DNA of 14,521 nt. Source: an uncultured Acidimicrobiaceae bacterium. GTDB lineage: Bacteria; Actinomycetota; Acidimicrobiia; Acidimicrobiales; Ilumatobacteraceae. The notes under the pieces are model-generated. The model worked only from the letters and a program-made list of their open reading frames with translations, was not told where the DNA came from and ran no database searches. A program made the position numbers and the translations under genes. Each line of letters begins with the position of its first letter. Position 1 is the stretch's first letter. The stretch is taken from the NCBI GenBank assembly GCA_903919215.1, contig CAIXHI010000499.1:1-14521 (forward strand), given 5' to 3'. This document shows positions 1 through 6,726 of the stretch, one piece after another.

Positions 1-1925
1 AGCGCAGCACTGCGAGCGGCGGGTTCGAAGCACTGCCCCCCGATCTCGCCGTCGCCGAAGTCGCCTCACGGTTACAGGACATCATCGCCGAGCACGGCCC
101 GGAATCGGTGGCGTTGTACACCGGCACTCAGGCAGCGATGGCCTCGCTGACGCTGCCATTCACACTCGCGTTCTGGAAGGCGCTCGGTTCATCTCGCCGG
201 TTCTCATCGATGTCCGTCGATCAGTCGGCGAAGTGGGTCGCCGACGCACGCCTCGGACGATGGGCGGCCGGCCAGCAGCGCTTCGCCGATGCCGACGTGT
301 GGATGTTGGTCGGCACCAACCCGCTGATCAGCATGCAGGGTGGCGGTTTCACCGCCTTCCCGATCCACGACGGTATGCGTCGCCTCGACGAGGAGCGCCG
401 GCGTGGGCTGCAACTCATCGTCGTCGATCCGCGGCGCACCGAACTCGCCACTCGCGCCGACCTGCATCTGCAGCTCGTGCCTGGAACCGACGCTTTGTTG
501 TTCTCCGCCATCCTCCATACGCTGCTCGCCGAAGGTCTGCACGACGACGAGTTCACCGACCGTTGGGCTCCCGGACTCGATGTACTACGCGCCGCCGTCG
601 CACCGTTCGCTCCTGAAGTAGTTGCCACCCGTTGCGGGCTGACTCCCGCCGAAATCGTTGCCGCCGCACAAATGTTCGGACGTGCTCGCAAGGGCATGGT
701 CACCAGCGGAACCGGACCCGACATGGGCCCAGATTCGGAGTTGGCCGAACATCTCATCCAGGCCGTCAACGTGGTCTGCGGGCGCTTCCCACGCGAGGGC
801 GACGCGCTCACGGGCACCGCCACGCTCGGGTCGGCCAAGGCGCTTCCGGCGCAGGCGGTGTCACCGGATCGGCATTGGGAGCGAGCGGTGGCCGGCGTCA
901 CCGGCTATCGCGCGCTGAACGGCGAATGGCCAGCCGTGACCCTGCCCGACGAGATTCTCGCCGAGTCACCGACGCGCATTCGCGCCCTCGTGGTCTCGGG
1001 CGGCAACCCCGCCGTGGCCGTGCCGGGCAAAGCACGTATGGCCGAGGCACTGGCATCGCTCGAACTGCTCGTCACTGTCGATCCATTCATGTCCGAGACC
1101 GCTGCGCTCGCGCACTACGTAATCGCTCCGATGGTGCACCTCGAACGACCCGACACCACTCGCTCGTACGAGGGCCTGATGGACAAGCCCTTCGCCCAAT
1201 ACACCGCGCCGGTGGTCACGCCGCCGGAGGGCGTGATCGACGACTGGGATTTCTTCCTGCGCCTCGCATGGGCGATGGGTCGTTCACTCAAAGTCGCGGG
1301 ACGGGAGTACGTCCCGGGTGACGCTGCACCCACGACCGACGATGTCCTCGCTTCGTTCGCAGGGCGCGGCCGGGTCTCGTTGGAGGAGCTGAAGGGCGAG
1401 CCCCACGGCCGCCTGTACTTCGACCTGGAACCGGTGCGAGCCGCCGCCCCAGATCCAGCGACGAAGGCGACGTTCGACGTTGCGCCCGACGACATCGTGA
1501 CGGCGCTCGCCGCCCTGGCTGACGACATGGACCGCGTGCCGATGGCCGATTCTCGCCTGCTGCTCGTGGTGCGTCGCGCCAAGGAGGTGATGAACAGCAC
1601 CGGCACGCAAATCAACACGCTGATGCGCACACCACCGAATCCGTGTCATGTGCATCCTGACGACCTAGCCCGCCTGGGTTTGAGCGACGGCGACGCAGTC
1701 TCCATTCGCAGTGACCACGGCATCATCCACAGTTGGGTACGCCCCGATACCACGCTGCGCCCCGGCGTCGCGTCGATGACCCACGGTTTCGGCGGCGCCG
1801 GCGAGACCGACCCCGAAGGCGCGGGTGCCAGCACCAATCGCCTGTTGAGCGCGCAGCATCACCTACAGCCCGTGAGCGGCATGCCGCTGATGACCGCCGT
1901 GCCGGTCGAGTTGACCGCCCGCTGA
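1..1925 (+). CDS. Molybdopterin-dependent oxidoreductase, C-terminal part (5' end outside window)
   Basis: Partial gene. The reading frame is open from base 3 with no stop, and the GTG at 108 lies inside a conserved-looking stretch (GPESVALYTGTQAA), so the true start is upstream. About 640 residues are visible. The first ~430 look like the main molybdopterin oxidoreductase domain that holds the bis-MGD cofactor (VDPRRTELATRADLHLQLVPG, then GCNP-like VSGGNPAVAVPG). The last ~120 residues form the molybdopterin dinucleotide-binding beta-barrel domain (VMNSTGTQIN, HPDDLARLGLSDGDAVSIRS, then VASMTHGFGG). The N-terminal 4Fe-4S segment, if present, and any Tat signal are outside the window. This is the BisC/formate dehydrogenase superfamily (COG0243). 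The substrate cannot be read from this fragment and I cannot place the molybdenum ligand with confidence. The frame is intact to the TGA at 1923-1925. Confidence 0.9.
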   Translation, partial: RSTASGGFEALPPDLAVAEVASRLQDIIAEHGPESVALYTGTQAAMASLTLPFTLAFWKALGSSRRFSSMSVDQSAKWVADARLGRWAAGQQRFADADVWMLVGTNPLISMQGGGFTAFPIHDGMRRLDEERRRGLQLIVVDPRRTELATRADLHLQLVPGTDALLFSAILHTLLAEGLHDDEFTDRWAPGLDVLRAAVAPFAPEVVATRCGLTPAEIVAAAQMFGRARKGMVTSGTGPDMGPDSELAEHLIQAVNVVCGRFPREGDALTGTATLGSAKALPAQAVSPDRHWERAVAGVTGYRALNGEWPAVTLPDEILAESPTRIRALVVSGGNPAVAVPGKARMAEALASLELLVTVDPFMSETAALAHYVIAPMVHLERPDTTRSYEGLMDKPFAQYTAPVVTPPEGVIDDWDFFLRLAWAMGRSLKVAGREYVPGDAAPTTDDVLASFAGRGRVSLEELKGEPHGRLYFDLEPVRAAAPDPATKATFDVAPDDIVTALAALADDMDRVPMADSRLLLVVRRAKEVMNSTGTQINTLMRTPPNPCHVHPDDLARLGLSDGDAVSIRSDHGIIHSWVRPDTTLRPGVASMTHGFGGAGETDPEGAGASTNRLLSAQHHLQPVSGMPLMTAVPVELTAR

Positions 1926-1966
1926 GGCAGGCCCCCACCTCGGCATTCGGTCACACACGGGCCTCG

Positions 1967-1981
1967 GGACCTCCGTGGTCC
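1967..1981. terminator. Weak hairpin after the molybdopterin oxidoreductase gene
   Basis: GGACC, a five-base loop, then GGTCC lies 41 bases after the stop codon of the oxidoreductase gene. The stem is only 5 bp and no T-run follows, so intrinsic termination is weakly supported. The rest of the 1926-2038 gap shows nothing else I can name. Confidence 0.2.
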
Positions 1982-2038
1982 GTGCGCGACAGGAACTGAG
2001 ACGGCTCACCGGTCGCCACTGTGTACTGAACTGAGCCC

Positions 2039-2060
2039 TGTCACACCCCTCGCCTAGGGT
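2039..2060 (+). promoter_or_regulatory. RecA-independent DNA-damage promoter (PafBC-type, RecA-NDp motif) of the exonuclease gene
   Basis: Seen: TGTCA at 2039-2043, the three bases CAC, eight spacer bases, then TAGGGT at 2055-2060. This fits the published mycobacterial RecA-NDp consensus tTGTCRgtg-N8-TAnnnT in its TGTCR core, its -10 box and its exact spacing. The gtg triplet is not matched (CAC here). In mycobacteria this motif is the response element of PafBC. The -10 box ends six bases before the GTG at 2067, so transcription would begin at or next to the start codon and give a leaderless mRNA. No TTGACA-like -35 box is visible, as expected for an activator-dependent promoter. Confidence 0.6.
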
Positions 2061-2066
2061 GACGTC

Positions 2067-2699
2067 GTGCCCGAAACCCTGCCCGCCGACGTGCCCGGCC
2101 CGGTCAGCGCTCAGCGCTTCGCCGTCGTCGATGTCGAGACGTCCGGGCTGTCCCTGCAACGCCACCACGTCCTGCAGATAGGGGTCGTCGTTGTCGACGG
2201 CGAAGGCGCCGTGCTCGACCGCTACTCCAGCCTGCTCGCACCACGATCCCGCTGGTGGTACCGCGTCGGCCCCACCGGTTTGCACGGGATCCACCGGCGC
2301 GACCTGCGCACGGCACCGCCCGCTCGCGAGGTGCTCACCGAACTCGCCCGGCGACTCGATGGTGCGCGCTTCGTGGCCCACAACGCCGAGTTCGACGTCG
2401 CCTTCCTGCACAAGGCGGCCGAACGCGCTGGCGTCGACCTCGCGATCGGCGATGTGCTCTGCACACTGCGCCTGTCGCGCCGCCTCGACCCGCAGCGTCA
2501 GCACTCGCACCGACTCGCCGATCTGTGCGAGCGCTATGGGGTGGATCTCACCCGCCCGCACGATGCACTGGCCGATGCCGATGCCACCGCCGCCGTGTTA
2601 CCCCACCTGCTGCGAGCTCACGGCATCGTCACCGTGGATCAACTCCCGGTGCACACGCCGCGAACGCGGCGCGAGGGTCAGGCGCGGCTGGCCTCATAA
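2067..2699 (+). CDS. DnaQ-like DEDDh 3'-5' exonuclease (DNA polymerase III epsilon-type)
   Basis: A 210-residue single-domain protein of the RNase T/DnaQ exonuclease family, which removes nucleotides from 3' ends with two metal ions. All DEDDh residues are present: Exo I VVDVETSG (D22, E24), Exo II HNAEFDVAFL (D110), Exo III HDALADADATAAVL (H165, D170). It lacks the polymerase-tethering tail of a full epsilon subunit and a GIY-YIG or helicase partner, so it may act in repair or nucleic acid turnover rather than as the main proofreader. The GTG at 2067 is chosen because a TANNNT box ends six bases before it; GTG 2091 in the same frame is the alternative. The promoter resembles PafBC-controlled damage promoters. 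The last 22 bases overlap the 3' end of pafC on the other strand. The biochemical class is firm; the role is inferred. Confidence 0.93.
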   Translation: MPETLPADVPGPVSAQRFAVVDVETSGLSLQRHHVLQIGVVVVDGEGAVLDRYSSLLAPRSRWWYRVGPTGLHGIHRRDLRTAPPAREVLTELARRLDGARFVAHNAEFDVAFLHKAAERAGVDLAIGDVLCTLRLSRRLDPQRQHSHRLADLCERYGVDLTRPHDALADADATAAVLPHLLRAHGIVTVDQLPVHTPRTRREGQARLAS

Positions 2700-3622
2700 C
2701 GGCTCAGCAGTTCGGCCGCCGCTTCGGCACCGAGACCGCTCCACTCGGGCGGCGACACCACGGTGGCTTGGGCACCGAGGCGTAACAACAACTCGCGCAG
2801 CCAACCTTCGCTGGCCACCGTCACCTCGATCCGCCAACCCTCGCCGTCGGGTACCACCGACGTCGTGGGGTACCGCTCGGCCACCCACTTGCCCGAGGCA
2901 GGTACGTGCAGCACGGCGGTCGGCAGATCGGCGTCGGCGAACCACGAGTCGATGGCCGGGGCCGAGACCTCGCGAGCGGTGTCGATGATGCCCGTGCGCT
3001 CGGCCCGCTCGATGCGGTCGATGCGGAACGTGCGTTCTTCGCCACTGAGGTGATCGTCGGCGATGACGTACCAAGAACCACGATCGACGAACACGACACG
3101 GGGGGAGATCTCACGTTCGCGGCGCAGGTCGGTGTGGGCCGACCAGTACGTGATGTGCAACCGAGCACCTTCATCGGCCGCCGACGTCACCAACTCGGCC
3201 AATGCCGGAGCCGGGGTCTCGACGACCAGACCATCGTCACCCAACGCCGTGGCCAACTTTGCCAACGCCCGCGCCAACGCCCCATCGCTCTCGCCTCCGG
3301 GGATCTCCATGGCCACTCGTGCGGCAGCCAACAGCGCGAAACCCTCAGGCGCCGTGAGCCGCAACGGCTTGGTGAACAGCCGGGGTACACCCGTGAAGAT
3401 GACACCCTCATCGATGAACACATCGACCATCTCGTCCACGAACGGGGGCAGCCCACACATCGCGGCCAACTCCAGGTCGCGCACAAGGTCTTGTTCGCTG
3501 AGCTCGAACCGGGCGGCGGCCTCGGCCACCGTGACCTCTCCGCGCTCCATCAGCCACGGCAGCATCACCAGCAGACGGCGCACGCGGTCGATCGTCGGTC
3601 GCGGCCCTCGACGTGCGCTCAT
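2678..3622 (-). CDS. pafC: WYL-domain transcriptional regulator, PafC-like
   Basis: A 314-residue regulator. Residues ~8-60 look like a degenerate winged helix-turn-helix (VTVAEAAARFELSEQDLVRDL). Residues ~150-210 form the WYL domain (core SWYVIADD at 183-190, then RTFRIDRIERAE), and ~235-290 resemble the WCX C-terminal extension. In actinobacteria PafB and PafC work together as activators of the RecA-independent DNA-damage regulon; WYL domains are thought to sense a nucleic-acid ligand. The start is ATG at 3622 because it overlaps the pafB stop in an ATGA junction, so the two are translationally coupled; the upstream in-frame extension is antisense noise inside pafB. The neighbours are not the usual proteasome genes (pafA, prcBA), and no tatA follows. 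The 3' end overlaps the exonuclease gene by 22 bp tail to tail. Confidence 0.88.
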   Translation of the reverse strand: MSARRGPRPTIDRVRRLLVMLPWLMERGEVTVAEAAARFELSEQDLVRDLELAAMCGLPPFVDEMVDVFIDEGVIFTGVPRLFTKPLRLTAPEGFALLAAARVAMEIPGGESDGALARALAKLATALGDDGLVVETPAPALAELVTSAADEGARLHITYWSAHTDLRREREISPRVVFVDRGSWYVIADDHLSGEERTFRIDRIERAERTGIIDTAREVSAPAIDSWFADADLPTAVLHVPASGKWVAERYPTTSVVPDGEGWRIEVTVASEGWLRELLLRLGAQATVVSPPEWSGLGAEAAAELLSRYEASRA

Positions 3623-4542
3623 CGCGAACCCGCCAGCGCCGTGACCCAGCGCACCACGTCGTCGCGCACGTCGGCGGGCGACAGCACCTCCGCATGCGCG
3701 CCCAGCCCGAACAGCCATGAACGGAACGCGTCGAGGTTGGCACACGGCACTTCCACGACCACCGACCCATCCGGTCGACGCGAGAGCACCGCATCGTCAC
3801 CGAGTTCTCGCACCACCATCTCTGCCCGCGGCGCATCCACCAGCACTTCGGCGCGGGCTGTGGGCTCGTCGCCGATCAACTTTGGGTCGAGCGGGAACGT
3901 GGCACGCGGGTCGAAGCCGGCGGGGCGTTCGAACGCGTGCGTCGCCCCGACCGTCACCGACCCCTCGATGCGATCAACACGGTACGTACGCACCTCCCCG
4001 TGACCCAGGTCGTGGCCGATGACATACCAGTAGCGCTCGCGCAGCAACAGTGAGTAGGGGTGCAGCGAGCGCGTTGTACCCCGGTAGTCGAAGGAGACCT
4101 CTGCTCGGGATGCAGTGGCCTCGCGCAACACGGGTAGCGCAGGAAGATCGGGGATGTTTGCGATCACCACCGGCGATGAACTTCGCTCACCACCGAGCTT
4201 CAACAGCCCGAACTGCGCGTCGGCCAATCGTGCTGCAGCGACCGCAAGTTGCAGCGCCGCGCGCTCATCGGCCTGGAGGTGCAGATCGGAAAGCTCGTAA
4301 CGACCGCGATCGATCCGGTACGCCGTCTTGCCGGCATCGCTGCCCCCGAGCACCTCGCTCTCGATGGGCACACCGATCTCGCGGAGCAGTGCCTTGTCGC
4401 GCTCGAACGCACCGCGCTGTGCGGCATCACCTTCCGGATATTGGCCAGCCAACTCGTTGGCGATCTGCTCCTGTGTGAGGGGCGAGCGCGTCGCCATCAG
4501 CAGTGCCACCAGGTTGGTGATGCGTTCGAGCGCGTCGGCCAT
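3619..4542 (-). CDS. pafB: WYL-domain transcriptional regulator, PafB-like
   Basis: A 307-residue protein with a clear N-terminal winged helix (LTQEQIANEL then the RDKALLREIG pattern typical of this family, residues ~5-60). A WYL domain follows at ~143-197 (YWYVIGHD at 171-178, RTYRVDRIEG), then a WCX-like C-terminal part to ~300. Its better-preserved helix-turn-helix, compared with the next gene, suits the PafB half of the PafBC pair, a DNA-damage response activator. The ATG at 4542 directly follows the TGA of the upstream dehydrogenase gene with no base between. The end overlaps pafC by four bases. All three genes therefore look like one transcript. Which of the two is called B or C is by position and similarity; the family assignment is firm. 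Confidence 0.9.
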   Translation of the reverse strand: MADALERITNLVALLMATRSPLTQEQIANELAGQYPEGDAAQRGAFERDKALLREIGVPIESEVLGGSDAGKTAYRIDRGRYELSDLHLQADERAALQLAVAAARLADAQFGLLKLGGERSSSPVVIANIPDLPALPVLREATASRAEVSFDYRGTTRSLHPYSLLLRERYWYVIGHDLGHGEVRTYRVDRIEGSVTVGATHAFERPAGFDPRATFPLDPKLIGDEPTARAEVLVDAPRAEMVVRELGDDAVLSRRPDGSVVVEVPCANLDAFRSWLFGLGAHAEVLSPADVRDDVVRWVTALAGSR

Positions 4543-5421
4543 TCAGCGCGCCTGATAGTCGTAGAAGCCGCGACCCGACTTGCGACCCAACAAACCCGCC
4601 TCGACCATGCGCGACAGCAACGGTGGCGGTGCGTACAGCGGCTCCTTGAACTCCTTGTACAGGCTGTCGGCGACCGCCATCGTCGTGTCGAGACCGATCA
4701 GATCGGCCAAGTGGAGCGGACCCATCGGGTGGTTACAGCCTTCGACCATGCCGGCATCGATGTCGTCGGCCGTTGCGAAACCGGACTCCATCATCCGGAT
4801 TGCCGACAGGATGTACGGGATCAGCAAGGCGTTGACCACGAAACCGGCCCGGTCCTGGCTGCGGATCACGCGCTTGTGCAGCGTGTCGGTCGCGAATGTG
4901 TTGGCGCGAGCGATGGTCTCGGGAGATGTGAGCAACGACGTCACCACTTCGACGAGGCGCAGCACCGGCACCGGGTTGAAGAAGTGGATGCCGATGACCT
5001 GCTCGGGTCGCTGAGTGGCGATACCCAACTTCATGATCGGGATGGAGCTCGTGTTGCTGGCGAGGATGGCCGTCGGATCGGTGAGCGCAGCGTCGAGCTT
5101 GCGGAAGATGTCGGTCTTCAGCGCTTCATCCTCGATCACTGCTTCCACCACCAGCTGACGATCGCCGAGGTCGGCGAAGTCGGTGGTGAACGACAGGTGG
5201 GCGACCGCCACGTCGCGGGCCTCCTCGGTGAGCTTGCCGTTGCGCACACCCCGGTCAAGGCTGCCGATCAGGCGGCTGCGTCCACGTTCGCACGCCTCCG
5301 GGCTGACCTCGAGCACGGTCACGTCGAGGCCTGCGCGGGCACACACTTCGGCGATACCGGAACCCATCAGGCCCGCACCCACCACACCGACTCGCTGGAT
5401 CTCATTCTGCGTTTCGCTCAT
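4543..5421 (-). CDS. 3-hydroxybutyryl-CoA dehydrogenase (3-hydroxyacyl-CoA dehydrogenase family)
   Basis: A 292-residue protein of the usual length for the stand-alone bacterial enzyme (Hbd/PaaH/FadB2 type), which interconverts 3-hydroxyacyl-CoA and 3-oxoacyl-CoA with NAD(P) in fatty-acid, butyrate or aromatic degradation. The N-terminal Rossmann fold starts VGVVGAGLMGSGIA (G15, G17, G20). The catalytic set fits S125 (NTSS), H146 (IHFFNP), E158 (LVEVV) and N197 (FVVNALL). The C-terminal helical dimer domain ends in the typical GLLGRKSGRGFYDY. The start is ATG 5421; longer in-frame ORF upstream runs antisense through the divergent methyltransferase gene and is discarded. No TANNNT box sits next to this ATG, and only a weak G-rich stretch precedes it, so its promoter is not identified. 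It is the first gene of an operon with pafB and pafC. No thiolase or enoyl-CoA hydratase is nearby. Confidence 0.95.
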   Translation of the reverse strand: MSETQNEIQRVGVVGAGLMGSGIAEVCARAGLDVTVLEVSPEACERGRSRLIGSLDRGVRNGKLTEEARDVAVAHLSFTTDFADLGDRQLVVEAVIEDEALKTDIFRKLDAALTDPTAILASNTSSIPIMKLGIATQRPEQVIGIHFFNPVPVLRLVEVVTSLLTSPETIARANTFATDTLHKRVIRSQDRAGFVVNALLIPYILSAIRMMESGFATADDIDAGMVEGCNHPMGPLHLADLIGLDTTMAVADSLYKEFKEPLYAPPPLLSRMVEAGLLGRKSGRGFYDYQAR

Positions 5422-5469
5422 ACACACCCCACTCTGCCCCATCGGCGAGGTGGCAGACCGCATCTCCCG

Positions 5470-5475
5470 TACCCT
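5470..5475 (+). promoter_or_regulatory. -10 box of a leaderless promoter (methyltransferase gene)
   Basis: TACCCT followed by exactly six bases and then the GTG start at 5482. This is the same geometry as at 2055 and 9495. It lies in the 60-bp divergent gap to the dehydrogenase gene. No good -35 box is visible. Confidence 0.5.
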
Positions 5476-5481
5476 TGGTGC

Positions 5482-6717
5482 GTGACTTCCGCACACCGAC
5501 TCCCCCGGCCGTCGGCCACCCGCCTCGCCGTGCGAGTGACCTCTGAGGCCCTGCGTGGCATCCGCTCCGGCCATCCGTGGGTGTACGAGAACTCGATCCT
5601 GTCGATCAAGGGCGAAGGCGTGTCCGGCGATCTCGCCGTGATCTTCGATGACGACCGCAAGTTCGTGGCCATCGGCCTGTACGACCCTGACAGCCCGATC
5701 CGCATCAAGATCGTGCATCGGGGCAAGCCAACCACCGTCGACCGCGCGTTCTGGACGGCCAAGCTGCAGACCGCGATGGAGTTGCGCGCCAAGTTGATCG
5801 AGCGTGGCGACACCACGGGCTACCGCTGTATCAACGGCGAGAACGACGAGATGCCCGGCATCGTGCTGGACTACTACGCGGGCACGATGGTGCTGAAGAT
5901 CTACAACGCGATCTGGGTCCCGCACCTGAACGATCTGGTCCCGGCGATCAACGATGTGTTCCACCCCGATGCACTGGTGCTGCGCCACGCCCGCAACGTG
6001 GAGAAGGCGCTGCTGCACGGGTTGGAGGAGGGCGATGCACTGTTGGGCACAGCGCCCACCGAACCCGTCTTGTTCCGCGAGGCGGGACTGACGTTCGAGG
6101 CCGATGTGATCCGTGGTCAGAAGACCGGGTACTTCCTCGACCAGCGCGAGAACCGCGTCCTCGTCGGCACACAGGCCGAGGGCGCCAAGATGCTCGACAT
6201 GTTCGCGGCCACTGGCGGCTTCACCGTTCATGCGGCTGCTGGCGGCGCCACCGAAGTGGTGGCAGTCGACATCAGCGACCCGACACTCGCCGTCGCTGAC
6301 CGCAACCTGCAGCACAACGTCAGCGTCCCCAACGTGGCCGCGTGCAAGTACCGCCCGATGGTCGGCGACGCGTATGAAGTACTCGAGCGGCTGTGGCGCA
6401 ACGGCGAACGGTTCGACATCGTTGTCATCGATCCCCCGTCGTTCACCCCACGCCAAACCAGCGTCGACCGGGCGCTCGCCTCCTACGCAATTCTCACCGA
6501 GAAGGCCGTGCGGCTCGTGAAGCCCGGCGGTCTCTACGTGCAGGCATCGTGCAGCAGTCGCGTCACGGCCGACGAGTTCCACCTCACGGTGTCGCACGCC
6601 GCAGCGCGTGCTGGCCGCCCGCTCGACGAATGGCGCCGCACCAGCCATCCGGTCGACCACCCGATCGGGTTCCCTCAGGGTGCGTATCTCAAAGCGGTGT
6701 TCGCTCGCGTTCCGTGA
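5482..6717 (+). CDS. Class I SAM-dependent rRNA methyltransferase, RlmI-like (COG1092)
   Basis: A 411-residue protein with the three-part layout of the RlmI/YccW family. An N-terminal PUA-like RNA-binding domain (residues ~14-85, GHPWVYENSI) is followed by a middle EEHEE-type domain (~90-210) and a Rossmann methyltransferase domain ending at 411. Motifs: KTGYFLDQRENR (214-225), SAM motif I DMFAATGGFTVHAA (from 239), acidic D263 for the ribose, motif IV DPPSF (317-321), and SCSS with C357 as the likely nucleophile of a cytosine-C5 methyltransferase. E. coli RlmI makes m5C1962 in 23S rRNA; the same target is plausible but not proven here. GTG 5482 is chosen from the six-base distance to a TACCCT box and from the first coding-like residues; the open frame upstream is antisense to the dehydrogenase gene. 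It ends nine bases from the convergent pgi stop. Confidence 0.9.
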   Translation: MTSAHRLPRPSATRLAVRVTSEALRGIRSGHPWVYENSILSIKGEGVSGDLAVIFDDDRKFVAIGLYDPDSPIRIKIVHRGKPTTVDRAFWTAKLQTAMELRAKLIERGDTTGYRCINGENDEMPGIVLDYYAGTMVLKIYNAIWVPHLNDLVPAINDVFHPDALVLRHARNVEKALLHGLEEGDALLGTAPTEPVLFREAGLTFEADVIRGQKTGYFLDQRENRVLVGTQAEGAKMLDMFAATGGFTVHAAAGGATEVVAVDISDPTLAVADRNLQHNVSVPNVAACKYRPMVGDAYEVLERLWRNGERFDIVVIDPPSFTPRQTSVDRALASYAILTEKAVRLVKPGGLYVQASCSSRVTADEFHLTVSHAAARAGRPLDEWRRTSHPVDHPIGFPQGAYLKAVFARVP

Positions 6718-6726
6718 GCCACCCGG

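Noticed and set aside
108..110. GTG as the start of the molybdopterin oxidoreductase
   Set aside because: The frame is open to the window edge, and the residues on either side of the GTG form one conserved-looking segment. The gene continues upstream.
2906..4003. 365-residue + strand ORF opposite pafB and pafC
   Set aside because: Shadow of two clear WYL regulators; no domain and no promoter seen.
4249..5481. Long + strand open frame running into the methyltransferase gene, which would give an 822-residue protein
   Set aside because: It is antisense to pafB and the dehydrogenase, whose protein families are certain. Low-complexity His/Arg/Val-rich translation is typical of a GC-rich shadow frame. 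The real start at GTG 5482 has a matching promoter box.
5422..6660. In-frame upstream extension of the dehydrogenase ORF to 705 residues
   Set aside because: It is antisense to the clearly recognised methyltransferase. The Rossmann start VGVVGAG lies ten residues after ATG 5421, the normal N-terminus for this family.
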